Source: Sphingomonas sp. AR_OL41
GTDB lineage: Bacteria > Pseudomonadota > Alphaproteobacteria > Sphingomonadales > Sphingomonadaceae
Direction: 5' to 3'
Length of the DNA: 36,475 nt
Assembly: GCF_029911635.1 (NCBI RefSeq)
Contig: NZ_JARYTI010000047.1
Location: 1-36,475, forward strand
Shown: one piece after another, positions 14,463 to 23,187 of the stretch
Position numbering within the stretch: the first letter of the stretch is position 1
Layout: each line of letters opens with the position of its first letter
The notes under the pieces: generated by a model
What the model saw: the letters and a program-made list of their open reading frames with translations, nothing else
Told to the model about the DNA's origin: nothing
Databases searched by the model: none
Position numbers and translations under genes: made by a program

Positions 14463-14738
14463 ATGGCAGGTGTGAACCGGCCGGCGATCATCATCGCCGG
14501 CATCGCGGGATTGTGCGTGAGCGTGGCGACCGGGGTTGGTTTGGGGAGTTACACGGCCAGCGGAATGAACCCGCTTTATGGCCGGGCCGGTATCGTATCG
14601 GCCTATGCTGACGCCGAGGCACCGCTCATTGTCGACGGTACCGGCGAGCACGTCAGATCCAACGACCAGTTCAGCGAAACCGTCGCGCGCAGCCTGACCG
14701 GCGGCGGCTTTGGCGACCGGCCCAACGACCCGTCCTGA
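14463..14738 (+). CDS. Small exported or membrane-anchored hypothetical protein
   Basis: A 91-residue protein with AGGAGA 9 nt upstream of the ATG. A hydrophobic segment at residues ~8-28 (AIIIAGIAGLCVSVATGVGLG) is either a signal anchor or an uncleaved signal peptide. The remainder is a polar tail (PLYGRAGIVSAYADAEAPL, then a Gly/Asp/Ser-rich end). I recognise no family. It lies between the GNAT gene and the acyltransferase on the same strand. Confidence 0.65.
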   Translation: MAGVNRPAIIIAGIAGLCVSVATGVGLGSYTASGMNPLYGRAGIVSAYADAEAPLIVDGTGEHVRSNDQFSETVARSLTGGGFGDRPNDPS

Positions 14739-14780
14739 TCCGCGATTGCCGGGGCACCGCGCCGCGGTTATCCCCGGTGC

Positions 14781-15920
14781 ATGGCCTCCGCCCCGCCGCC
14801 ACGCCTGACCGGGCTCGATCTGTTTCGCGGCCTGGCGGTGGCGGGCATGATTATCGTCAACACGCCGGGCTCGGGACACTATGTCTGGTGGCCGCTGGAC
14901 CATGCGGCGTGGAACGGCTTCACTCCGACCGACCTCGTCTTCCCTGCGTTCCTCTTTGCGGTCGGCGTCGCGCTGGCGCTGTCTTTCCCACGGCGGATCG
15001 ATGCGGTGCTGTGGCGGCGCGTTGCGCGGCGCACGGCGAGCCTGATCGCTTTGGGCTGGGCGTGGCAGATGCTGGCGCGTCCGTGCCTTGCGACCTTCCG
15101 GCTGATGGGCGTGCTGCCGCGGATCGGGCTTTGCTACGGCATCGTTGCCGTCTTCGTCATGCTGACCGCGCGACGTGACGCGGACGGGCGCGCGCGGCTT
15201 GACGCCGGGCTGATCGGCGGCGCGGCTGTCGCGATCCTCGCAAGCTATGCCGCGCTGATGCTCTTGGTGCCGGTGCCCGGCCATGGTGCTGGCCAGTTGA
15301 CCCCCGACGGCAATCTCGCCGGCTATGTAGACCGGATGCTGCTGACCTCGGCGCATATGTGGCGGTTCGGCACTGGTGCCAGCGGCGCGGTGGTCTATGA
15401 TCCCGAAGGCCTGCTCTCGACCCTGCCCGCGCTCGCCAATGTGCTGTTTGGTATGCTCGCCGCGATCGCGTGGCAGCGCGCCCCGGCGCGCGCGGTGGCG
15501 TGGATAGCGATCGGCGGCGTCGTGCTGGTCGGGGCCGGCCTGCTGCTCGATCCGCTCTTCCCGATCAACAAGCGCCTGTGGAGCAGCAGCTATGCGCTGT
15601 TCTCGTCGGGGCTGTCCGCATTGCTGCTGGCGTTGGCGATGCTGGCAAGCAGGCGCCCGGCGCTGAACCGCTTGTTCGCGCCGCTCTACCTGCTGGGGAT
15701 GAACGCGATCCTCGGCTACATATTGTCGCTGCTGCTCGGGCTGGCCGGAATGCGGCTTTATATCGGCACCACGACGCTCGGCGCGCACGCCTTTGCCGCG
15801 ATGCAGGCGGTGGCGCCCGATCCGTACCTCGCCTCGTTCCTTTGCTCTTTGGCGGTGCTCGCGCTGGTGATCGGGCCGCTCGTGCCGCTGCATCGACGCG
15901 GAATCCATTTGCGGCTTTGA
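14781..15920 (+). CDS. HGSNAT/DUF5009-type membrane acyltransferase
   Basis: A 379-residue polytopic protein. The N-terminus RLTGLDLFRGLAVAGMIIVNTPG, with the following HAAWNGFTPTDLVFPAFLFAVG, is the signature of the bacterial relatives of heparan-alpha-glucosaminide N-acetyltransferase (NagX/DUF5009). RxxxxDxxRG begins the first helix, and the His in the HAAW segment matches the family's proposed acetyl-accepting histidine. About ten hydrophobic helices follow, with FPINKRLWSSSYALFSSGLSALLLAL near residue 265 and LGMNAILGYILSLLLG near 310, both typical. It probably transfers acetyl groups across the inner membrane to a sugar. The substrate is unknown and no glycan genes adjoin. Confidence 0.88.
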   Translation: MASAPPPRLTGLDLFRGLAVAGMIIVNTPGSGHYVWWPLDHAAWNGFTPTDLVFPAFLFAVGVALALSFPRRIDAVLWRRVARRTASLIALGWAWQMLARPCLATFRLMGVLPRIGLCYGIVAVFVMLTARRDADGRARLDAGLIGGAAVAILASYAALMLLVPVPGHGAGQLTPDGNLAGYVDRMLLTSAHMWRFGTGASGAVVYDPEGLLSTLPALANVLFGMLAAIAWQRAPARAVAWIAIGGVVLVGAGLLLDPLFPINKRLWSSSYALFSSGLSALLLALAMLASRRPALNRLFAPLYLLGMNAILGYILSLLLGLAGMRLYIGTTTLGAHAFAAMQAVAPDPYLASFLCSLAVLALVIGPLVPLHRRGIHLRL

Positions 15921-15944
15921 CCGTCTCCTCGCTAAGCGCAGCGC

Positions 15945-16613
15945 ATGCTCAAACTCATCATCGGCAACAAGGCCTATAGCAGCTGGTCACTGCGCGGCTG
16001 GCTCGCGGCAAAGCAATCGGGATTGCCGTTCGAGGAAATGGTCGTCCCGCTTTACGACGCCGAATGGGACAGGCGCCGCGCCGGCGACGAGTTCGCCCCC
16101 TCCTCCGGCAAGGTGCCGATCCTGTGGGACGGCGATGTCGTGGTGTGGGACAGCCTGGCGATCATCGAATATCTCAACGAGAAATCGGGCGGCACGCGCT
16201 TCTGGCCGGCCGACGACGCGGCACGCGCGATGGCTCGGTCGATGGCGGCGGAAATGCATTCGGGCTTTGCCGCGCTGCGCCGCAAGCACAGCATGAACGT
16301 CCGCCAGGTCTTTCCGCCAAGCCGCCCCGACGACGATGTCGTCGCCGATCTCAGCCGGATCATGGAATTATGGGCGCAGGCGCGCGCGCGTTTCGGCGGC
16401 GAGGGGCAATTTCTGTTCGGCGAGTTTGGCGCAGCCGACATCATGTATGCGCCGGTGATAACGCGCATCGTCACCTACAGCCTGCCGGTCGCGCGCTTCG
16501 CCACGGGCTATATGGACGCGGTGCTCCACCACCCCTTCATGCAGGACTGGATCGCGGCGGCGCAGGAAGAGGAGTGGGTGATCGAACAGTTCGAGAAGCC
16601 CGTTAACGGTTGA
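15945..16613 (+). CDS. Glutathione S-transferase family protein
   Basis: A 222-residue protein. Residues 1-80 form the thioredoxin-like domain: LIIGNKAYSSWSLRGWLAAKQSG carries the probable catalytic Ser, and KVPILWDGDVVVWDSLAIIEYLNEK gives the cis-Pro and the glutathione-binding (D/E)S pair. The C-terminal helical domain follows, with FGEFGAADIMYAPVITR as the usual N-capping motif. The YSSWSLR type is common in proteobacteria. Substrate is unknown. It lies 24 bp after the acyltransferase and 7 bp before the aminotransferase. Confidence 0.92.
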   Translation: MLKLIIGNKAYSSWSLRGWLAAKQSGLPFEEMVVPLYDAEWDRRRAGDEFAPSSGKVPILWDGDVVVWDSLAIIEYLNEKSGGTRFWPADDAARAMARSMAAEMHSGFAALRRKHSMNVRQVFPPSRPDDDVVADLSRIMELWAQARARFGGEGQFLFGEFGAADIMYAPVITRIVTYSLPVARFATGYMDAVLHHPFMQDWIAAAQEEEWVIEQFEKPVNG

Positions 16614-16620
16614 CGGCGCC

Positions 16621-17757
16621 ATGACGGCCACGATCGATCCCTTTCACGCCATCGCGATCAGCCGCGCCGCGCACCGTCTTGGGGCGGAGGGGCGCTCGGT
16701 GATCCATATGGAATTCGGCCAGCCCTCGACCGGGGCACCCGCCGCCGCCATCGCCGCCGCGCACCGCATCCTCGACACCGACGGCATGGGTTATTGGGAG
16801 AGCCCGGCGCTCAAGGCGCGCATCGCCCGCAGCTATGCAGACAATTACGGCGTCGCGGTCGACCCCGAACAGGTGATCCTGACCTGCGGCGCCTCGCCCG
16901 CCTTCGTGCTGGCCTTGTCGTGCCTGTTCGCACCGGGCGACCGCGTGGCATTCGCACGGCCGGGCTATGTCGCCTATCGCAATACGGTGAAGGCGCTGCA
17001 CCTCGAGCCGGTCGAGATCGGCTGCGGCGAGGCCGAGCGGTACCAGATCACAGCCGCCGCGATCGAAGCGCTCGATCCCGCGCCGCACGGGTTGATCCTC
17101 GCCAGCCCGGCCAATCCGACCGGTACGATCATCGCGCCCGACGAACTGGCCGCGATCGTGGCGGTGTGCCGCCGACGCGGCATCCGCATCATCTCGGACG
17201 AAATCTATCACGGGCTGAGTTATGTCGGCGCGGCACGCTCGGTGCTGCAGGACGAGCCCGAGGCGCTGGTGGTCAACAGCTTCTCGAAATATTTCAGCAT
17301 GGCCGGCTGGCGATTGGGCTGGCTGATCGTGCCGCCGGCGCTGATCGATGCGGCGCGGGCGCGGATGGGCAATCTGTTCCTCACGCCGCCATCGCTGGCG
17401 CAGCATGCCGGCCTCGTCGCGTTCGATTGCCGCGACGAGCTAGAGGACCATGTCCGAGGCTATGCGCGCAACCGCGAGCTGATGCTGGCGGCGCTGCCCG
17501 CACTCGGCCTGCGCCGCATCGCGCCGCCCGACGGTGCCTTCTACATCTATGCCGATATCGGGCATTTGACCGATGACAGCATGGATTTCTGCATGCGGTT
17601 GCTGCTCGACACCGGCGTGGCGACCGCGCCGGGGATCGATTTCGACCCCGTCGATGGCCACCGCTTCATGCGCTTCAGCTTCGCGGTATCGACCGACCGG
17701 GTCGAGGAAGCGCTGCGGCGGATGACGCCGTGGTTTGCGGCGCAGGCGGCGGCGTAG
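16621..17757 (+). CDS. Class I/II PLP-dependent aminotransferase
   Basis: A 378-residue fold-type I aminotransferase. Lys223 in NSFSKYFSMAGWRLGW forms the Schiff base with PLP. ASPANPTGTI binds the cofactor, and SDEIYHGL supplies the Asp that contacts the pyridine nitrogen. The C-terminal FMRFSFAVSTDRVEEALRRM has the substrate carboxylate-binding Arg. Closest in pattern to aspartate/aromatic-type enzymes that use 2-oxo acids; the exact amino acid cannot be named. It is the last gene of the plus-strand run and faces the kinase at 17790. Confidence 0.93.
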   Translation: MTATIDPFHAIAISRAAHRLGAEGRSVIHMEFGQPSTGAPAAAIAAAHRILDTDGMGYWESPALKARIARSYADNYGVAVDPEQVILTCGASPAFVLALSCLFAPGDRVAFARPGYVAYRNTVKALHLEPVEIGCGEAERYQITAAAIEALDPAPHGLILASPANPTGTIIAPDELAAIVAVCRRRGIRIISDEIYHGLSYVGAARSVLQDEPEALVVNSFSKYFSMAGWRLGWLIVPPALIDAARARMGNLFLTPPSLAQHAGLVAFDCRDELEDHVRGYARNRELMLAALPALGLRRIAPPDGAFYIYADIGHLTDDSMDFCMRLLLDTGVATAPGIDFDPVDGHRFMRFSFAVSTDRVEEALRRMTPWFAAQAAA

Positions 17758-17789
17758 CGCGGCCGCGCGCCAGCTACTGACGCGCTGAA

Positions 17790-20006
17790 TCAGACCCGAT
17801 CGAGATAGCAGGACAGCGACACGAGCAGCCCATCGACGACCGCGCGATTGCGATCGTCGCCCGCCTGTTCGATGCTTGCGCCGAAATCGGTGATCGCCTG
17901 GAAGCCGAAAGCGCCGCCGGAACCGCGGAGATTGTGGCCCAGCGTGGTCACAGCAGGAAAATCGCCGCGTGCCAGCGCACCGCGCATCGCGGCGACATTG
18001 TCGCGGCAATTGTTCAGATAAGCGGGCGTCTGCTCGGCCAGGCGCATCGCCGAACGATCGGCCCCGGCCGGGACGCCGCGCTTCGCGCGCGCCGCCTTGG
18101 GCGTGGCGGCGGCGAAATCCCGGATCGCCTGGCGCAAGACGTCCTGCTTGATCGGTTTGGTCAGATAGGCCGTGCATCCGGCGGCGAGGCAGGTCTCGCG
18201 GTCGCCCTTCAACGCCGAGGCGGTCAGCGCGATGATCGGGGTCGGTGGCCGGCCATGCGCCTTTTCCCAGGCGCGCAGCGTGCGTGTGGCGGTCAGCCCG
18301 TCCATCACCGGCATCTGGCGATCCATCAGCACCAGATCGTAATCGCCGGCACGAAACATGTCGCAGGCGATCGCGCCGGTCTCGGCGATGTCGATGCGGT
18401 AGGGCGTGTCCTCGAGATAGGCCAGGGCGATGGTGCAATTGTCGGGCGAGTCCTCGGCCATCAGGATGCGCAGCGCCGGCAATGGCGCGCCGGGATCGGT
18501 GCCGATCGGGGCGCTTTCCGCCCGGGGGCCGGCGACCCATGTTTCGAAGGGCACGGCGAAGCCGAAGTCGCTGCCCTTGTCGACCGCGCTGGTGACCCAG
18601 ATGCTGCCGCCCATCAGCTCGACCAGCCGCTTCGAGATCGTCAGGCCGAGGCCCGAGCCGCCGAAACGCCGCGTGGTGGACGAATCCGCCTGGGTGAAGC
18701 GCTCGAACACCTGGGCGAGCTTTTCGCCGGCGATGCCGATGCCGGTGTCGGATACGGTGAAGCGCAAGGCCGTCGGGATCGCGTGGTCGCCGTCGCGTTC
18801 CACCTTGAGCGCGACACTGCCCTGCGCGGTGAACTTGATCGCGTTGCCGAGCAGGTTGAGCAGCACCTGGCGCAGCCGGGTCGGGTCACCGACGAGATCG
18901 TTGGCGACATCGGGAGCGATCGTACAGCGCAACTCCAGCCCCTTTTCGGCGGCACGCGGCGCGACCATCTCGATGACCTTTTCGAGATGGTCGCTCAGCG
19001 AAAAGCCCGTCTGCTCGAGGTCGAGCTGCGACGCCTCGACCTTGGAAAGGTCGAGAATATCGTTGATCAGGTTGAGCAGATTGTCGCCCGAGCGGCGGAA
19101 GATCTGGACATATTTGTCCTGCTCCGGCGTCAGCGATGTCTTGGCGAGCAGATCGGCAATGCCCATGATGGCGTTCATGGGTGTGCGGATTTCGTGGCTC
19201 ATGCTGGCGAGGAAATCGGACTTGGTCCGGCTGGCGCTTTCCGCCGCTGCCTTGGCCTGCTGCAGTTCCTCCTCGACGCGCTTGCGCTCGGTGACGTCGC
19301 GCGCCGCGGCGAACACGCCCTGCAGCGTGCGGCTGCGGTCGTAAAAGGTCGTCGCATTGTACGACACCACGGTCTGCTTGCCGTCGCGCGCGCGCGCGGT
19401 CAGCTCGTAATCGGTGACCGATTTCTCGCTCAGCACGCGTCTGATGCCGGCTTCGGCGCGGTCGGGATCGGTGAAGCAATCCTTGAACGGCGCGCCGATC
19501 AGCTCGTCGCGCGTGCATCCGGTGAGCGCTTCCATCTGCTTGTTGACGTCGGTGATGATGCCGGCGGGATCAGTCGTCATCAGCGCGTCGATGTTCGATT
19601 CGATCAGCGAGCGGGTGTAGAATTGCTGGTCGCGCAGCCGCTGGTCGGATTTCTTCTGCTCCTCCTCGACCAGCTTGCGCGCGGTGTTGTCGGTGCCGAT
19701 CAGGAGATAGCCGATGATCAGCCCGGTCGCGTCGCGCAATGCGGTGACCGAGACCACCGCCGGCAGGCGCGAGCCGTCCTTGCGGACATAGGTCAGCTCA
19801 TAAATGTCCTCGATGCCGCGCGATGCCTTGAACACCAACGCCTCGAAACCCGGTGTGATCGGCGTCGCCAGTTCGATGCTCAGTGCCTGGGCACGCGCGA
19901 TCAGTTCCTGCGGATCGGAGATATCCGCCGGCGTGATCGTGTTCATCACCTCGGCGGCGGTGTAGCCGAGCATGCGTTCGGCGCCGACATTGAAGATCTG
20001 GATCAC
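17790..20006 (-). CDS. Hybrid sensor histidine kinase: PAS-PAS-HisKA-HATPase-REC-HPt
   Basis: At least 738 residues, with no membrane segment, so probably a cytoplasmic sensor. From the GTG at 20006: a PAS domain to ~110, a second PAS at ~130-245, HisKA with His271 in MSHEIRTPMNAI, an ATPase with NAIKF, DTGIGI and GSGLGLTI, a receiver with phospho-acceptor Asp562 in VLMDRQMPVMDG, and an HPt with His691 in LGHNLRGSGGAFGF. The phosphorelay is therefore complete in one chain. The 5' end is doubtful. PAS-like coding continues upstream of 20006 for 53 codons (ending ALQSAIFNSANFSSIATDAKG) up to an amber codon at 20166-20168, with a GTG four codons further at 20180. So either the first PAS is truncated, or the start is unusual. 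It lies downstream of the response regulator gene on the same strand. Confidence 0.88.
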   Translation of the reverse strand: MIQIFNVGAERMLGYTAAEVMNTITPADISDPQELIARAQALSIELATPITPGFEALVFKASRGIEDIYELTYVRKDGSRLPAVVSVTALRDATGLIIGYLLIGTDNTARKLVEEEQKKSDQRLRDQQFYTRSLIESNIDALMTTDPAGIITDVNKQMEALTGCTRDELIGAPFKDCFTDPDRAEAGIRRVLSEKSVTDYELTARARDGKQTVVSYNATTFYDRSRTLQGVFAAARDVTERKRVEEELQQAKAAAESASRTKSDFLASMSHEIRTPMNAIMGIADLLAKTSLTPEQDKYVQIFRRSGDNLLNLINDILDLSKVEASQLDLEQTGFSLSDHLEKVIEMVAPRAAEKGLELRCTIAPDVANDLVGDPTRLRQVLLNLLGNAIKFTAQGSVALKVERDGDHAIPTALRFTVSDTGIGIAGEKLAQVFERFTQADSSTTRRFGGSGLGLTISKRLVELMGGSIWVTSAVDKGSDFGFAVPFETWVAGPRAESAPIGTDPGAPLPALRILMAEDSPDNCTIALAYLEDTPYRIDIAETGAIACDMFRAGDYDLVLMDRQMPVMDGLTATRTLRAWEKAHGRPPTPIIALTASALKGDRETCLAAGCTAYLTKPIKQDVLRQAIRDFAAATPKAARAKRGVPAGADRSAMRLAEQTPAYLNNCRDNVAAMRGALARGDFPAVTTLGHNLRGSGGAFGFQAITDFGASIEQAGDDRNRAVVDGLLVSLSCYLDRV

Positions 20007-20248
20007 GCCCTTCGCATCGGTCGCGATGCTGGAAAAGTTGGCGCTGTTGAAGATCGCGCTTTGCAGCGCTCCGGCCTTGAGGATCGATTCCTCGGTCTGC
20101 CCCTGCGCCGTGGCGGGGAAGGTCTCGGAGAGCAGGGTGCCCAGCTCTGTCGTGGAAATCGGAATCTACTGTCCTGACACGATGGTCGGGCCCGGGAATG
20201 GATTGCAGGCTGGGCGCCGGGGTGACCTGGAATGGGGGAAGAGAGAGG

Positions 20249-20611
20249 CTATTGCAGCATTTCGCCCATGCAGGTCGCGAGCTGAGCGGAGGAATAGGGC
20301 TTTTGGAGGAACCGGCCGCCGGCGACGAACTGGTCGGCCATTGCGGGCGTGAGCGTGCTTCCGGAGGTGTAGAGCACCGGCAGACCGGGGCGGATGCTGA
20401 CCGCACGATCGGCAATTTCATACCCCCCCAGCGCCAGCGCAGCGAGGCGGATGTCGACGAAGAGCGCGTCGATCTTCGTCGCGGCGGAAAGATGGGCAAG
20501 CGCGGACGCAAGATCGATGGCGAGCAAGGTGCCGTGCCCGAGATCGTCAATCGTCCACGCAGCGTGCTGGCGAATAAAGACCTCGTCCTCGACGACGAGA
20601 ATCACGGCCAT
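20249..20611 (-). CDS. Single-domain response regulator
   Basis: A 120-residue receiver domain without output domain. The start at 20611 (MAVILVVEDEVFIRQ) fits the usual domain border; the frame is open further up to 20665. Acidic pocket E8/D9, phospho-acceptor Asp53 in ALFVDIRLA, Thr/Ser in LYTSGS and Lys103 in FLQKPYS are visible. It precedes the hybrid kinase in the same direction with a gap of about 70-240 bp depending on the kinase start. The two probably form one signalling unit, perhaps as a phosphate sink or an output switch acting on another protein. Confidence 0.9.
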   Translation of the reverse strand: MAVILVVEDEVFIRQHAAWTIDDLGHGTLLAIDLASALAHLSAATKIDALFVDIRLAALALGGYEIADRAVSIRPGLPVLYTSGSTLTPAMADQFVAGGRFLQKPYSSAQLATCMGEMLQ

Positions 20612-20732
20612 CAGGGCCGCGACTGAGGATGATGCTGCATCGTGAAAATTCTCCGCGTCGCGCAAAGCCTATGCGAGACGCGAGGCCCAAACGCATAATC
20701 GCCAAAATGGTTCCGCGCTAAATGGGCTGATG

Positions 20733-21197
20733 TCAGAATCCGCCGCCATCCTTGCGCACGAAGCTCCCGCCGCCCGGCAGGTGCATGTCGATGTCGGGAT
20801 AATGGCAATCGCTCTCGGCCTTGCCGGCCGTCGGCGCATTGCCACCGACCGCCACGAATACGCAATCTGCCGCGCCCCGGTTCTGCAGCACATGGCCATT
20901 GCCGTCGCCCTTGGGAAAGCTCGCACAGTCGCCGGCGCGCATCACCTGCTCGCCGTCATTGTCGACCAGTACCGCCTCGCCCGACAGCAGCACGACGAAT
21001 TCGTCCTCACCTTCATGCCAGTGGCGCTGCGACGACCAGGCGCCGGGCTTCAGCGTCACGTGACTGACGCCGAAATCCGTCAGCCCCGACGCGGGGGCGA
21101 GGCGGCGGTACCAGCGGCCCTGCACCTTGTCCGAATAAGGCGCGGGATAACCGGTGCGGTTGGTCTGCGGGATTGTATCGAGATCGAGCTTGGGCAA
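20733..21197 (-). CDS. Cupin-domain protein
   Basis: A 154-residue protein with a TTG start at 21197, chosen because GGGAGG lies 5 nt upstream and no other start precedes the conserved part. The cupin core shows metal ligands His59 and His61 (RHWHEGEDEFVVLLSGEAVLV), Glu65 and His102 (GNGHVLQNRG). The second motif, AGDCASFPKG, stands at 88-97. Proteins of this shape are often called transcriptional or sugar-related cupins, and some are dioxygenases or isomerases. The reaction is not known here. It is arranged head-to-head with dapE, with only 11 bp between the start codons. Confidence 0.9.
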   Translation of the reverse strand: MPKLDLDTIPQTNRTGYPAPYSDKVQGRWYRRLAPASGLTDFGVSHVTLKPGAWSSQRHWHEGEDEFVVLLSGEAVLVDNDGEQVMRAGDCASFPKGDGNGHVLQNRGAADCVFVAVGGNAPTAGKAESDCHYPDIDMHLPGGGSFVRKDGGGF

Positions 21198-21208
21198 TGT
21201 CGCCTCCC

Positions 21209-22348
21209 ATGAACAATGCCGCCCTATTGCCCGATGTCGTGGACCTGACCAAGGCGCTGATCGCCTGCGAAAGCGTCACCCCTGCGCGTGGGAGCGTGTT
21301 CGACGCACTCGAAGCGGCGCTGGTGCCCCTCGGTTTCGCGGTCGACCGCTTCGTCGCGGGCGAGGCGCCTGACGGCCCGGTCGAGAATTTGCTCGCCACG
21401 CGCGGCGGGGTCGGCACGCATCTCGCCTTTGCCGGGCATCTCGACGTCGTGCCGCCCGGCAGCGGCTGGACGAGCGGCGCTTTCGCACCCGAGATACGCG
21501 GCGGGCTGCTCCACGGGCGCGGCGCGGTCGACATGAAGGGCGCGATCGCCGCCTTCGTCGCCGCCGTGGCGCGCGCGCCGCAGCAGGCACCGCTGAGCCT
21601 GATCATCACCGGCGACGAGGAAGGGCCGGCGACCTTCGGCACCGTCGCGTTGATCGAGCGCATGGCGACTTTGGGAGTGAAGCCCGATCTTTGTCTGGTC
21701 GGCGAACCGACCTCGGCACAGCGCCTCGGCGACATGATCAAGATCGGACGGCGCGGCTCGGTCAATCTGTGGATCGAGGTGCCAGGGCGACAGGGTCATG
21801 TCGCCTACCCGCAACTTGCCGACAATCCGATCCCCAAACTGGTCGCGGCGCTCGCCGAAATCCACGCCATCGTGCTCGACACCGGTACCGACTGGTTCCA
21901 GCCCTCGCATATCGAGACGACCGACATCACCGTCGGCAACCCGGCGACCAACGTCATTCCGGCGCACGCCTCGGCGCGACTGTCGATCCGCTTCAACGAT
22001 CGGCAGCGTGGCGTCGATCTCGTCGCGCGGATCGAGGAGATCGTCGCGCGCCGCGCGCCCGCCGCGCAGGTGATCGCGCGCATCTCGGGCGAAGCCTTTC
22101 TCACCGCACCCGGCGCCTTCTCGACGCTGATCGGCGATGCGATCGAAGCAGCGCTGGGTCTGCGACCCGAGCTGTCGACCACCGGGGGCACATCCGACGC
22201 GCGCTTCCTGTCGAAGCTGTGTCCGGTGGTCGAGTTCGGGCTGGTCAATGCGACGATGCACAAGCTCGACGAGGCGGTCGCGATCGACGACCTGCACGCG
22301 CTGACCCGGGTCTATGCCGATATCATCGCGCGCGTAGCGATGCTGTAA
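21209..22348 (+). CDS. dapE: Succinyl-diaminopimelate desuccinylase
   Basis: A 379-residue M20-family zinc hydrolase that removes succinate from N-succinyl-LL-diaminopimelate in lysine and peptidoglycan synthesis. The start at 21209 gives the usual length; 21197 is an alternative. Zinc ligands and catalytic residues: His77 in AFAGHLDVVPPG, Asp108 in GRGAVDMKG, Glu137-Glu138 in TGDEEGP. The dimerisation domain begins around RRGSVNLWIEVPGRQGHVAYP, and TTGGTSDARF near residue 335 is the substrate-contacting motif characteristic of DapE. It is complete. Confidence 0.96.
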   Translation: MNNAALLPDVVDLTKALIACESVTPARGSVFDALEAALVPLGFAVDRFVAGEAPDGPVENLLATRGGVGTHLAFAGHLDVVPPGSGWTSGAFAPEIRGGLLHGRGAVDMKGAIAAFVAAVARAPQQAPLSLIITGDEEGPATFGTVALIERMATLGVKPDLCLVGEPTSAQRLGDMIKIGRRGSVNLWIEVPGRQGHVAYPQLADNPIPKLVAALAEIHAIVLDTGTDWFQPSHIETTDITVGNPATNVIPAHASARLSIRFNDRQRGVDLVARIEEIVARRAPAAQVIARISGEAFLTAPGAFSTLIGDAIEAALGLRPELSTTGGTSDARFLSKLCPVVEFGLVNATMHKLDEAVAIDDLHALTRVYADIIARVAML

Positions 22349-22363
22349 CCGCGACGCTTGCGC

Positions 22364-22921
22364 TCAGCGTCGCGTGCGGCCTTTCGCACCGGCCCCACCG
22401 GCTGCGACCAGATCGGCGACGCGACCCGCCTTCCCCTCCAGCGCACCGATCCACCGCACGACGACGCGGTGTCCCGGCGTCACGATCTCCATGGTGCGAT
22501 AGGTCGCGCTATTGTCGGGCTCGACCGGGAGGGTCGAGGCGGTGAGATAAAGCGCCTCGTCGGCGAGCAACGCATCGAGCGCTGCGCCGTCCGCCTTCGA
22601 CAAGCGCCGGAGCTTTTCCGGAACGACGCGGAGCTTGATCGCCTTCGCCGCCGGGCCGATCTCGCCCATCGTCCCGACCGTCCAGCTGCCATCGTCGTTG
22701 CGCGTGGCGATCGAGCTATATTCCTCGCGAATGTCGCGGAGGGCGAGGCTGTGGAGATAGACCACCGTCGCGGCGGTGCGACCCGGAATGTGGTAGCGCG
22801 AGCGCAGGATGAACTGCTCCTTGGTCTCGGGCGCCATCACCGTCCCGGTCAGCTGCGCCAGGGCGGGGGCACCGGGCGCGATGCCCAGGACGAGAAGGAT
22901 CGCGAACCACATCTGTTTCAT
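22364..22921 (-). CDS. Exported hypothetical protein
   Basis: A 185-residue protein (188 if it starts at 22930). The signal peptide covers about residues 1-22 (MKQMWFAILLVLGIAPGAPALA). The mature part is rich in charged residues with VMAPETKEQFILRSRYHIPGRTAATVVYLHSL near its start and no Cys. I recognise no family. It is convergent with dapE, with 15 bp between the stops. Confidence 0.7.
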   Translation of the reverse strand: MKQMWFAILLVLGIAPGAPALAQLTGTVMAPETKEQFILRSRYHIPGRTAATVVYLHSLALRDIREEYSSIATRNDDGSWTVGTMGEIGPAAKAIKLRVVPEKLRRLSKADGAALDALLADEALYLTASTLPVEPDNSATYRTMEIVTPGHRVVVRWIGALEGKAGRVADLVAAGGAGAKGRTRR

Positions 22922-23187
22922 GGCCGCCATTCTGCTGAGGCTTGATCACGGTGGCAAGGCCCCGCGCGGTGGATGGTGCGGCGGCGGATTCAATGACTTC
23001 CACCACCTTGTGATATCGCCAGCGGAAGCACGTCAGACGAAGCGTTGAAAATGCGTCGTAGCGCAAACTTCGGACTCCGTCTCAAGTGATTCCAATGACT
23101 CACATTTTGGCAACGACTCGCCGGAATCATTAGGCTTTTTCCGGGAAATTGTGGACGCGAGTCGCGGATTCCCGTATCGCTTTAACC

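Noticed and set aside
14004..15908. 634-residue minus-strand frame opposite the GNAT and acyltransferase genes
   Set aside because: Rich in Arg, His and Gln with no domain; an artefact of the codon bias of the real genes.
17934..20177. 747-residue open frame on the plus strand opposite the hybrid kinase
   Set aside because: Low-complexity shadow composition; the minus strand carries unmistakable kinase motifs.
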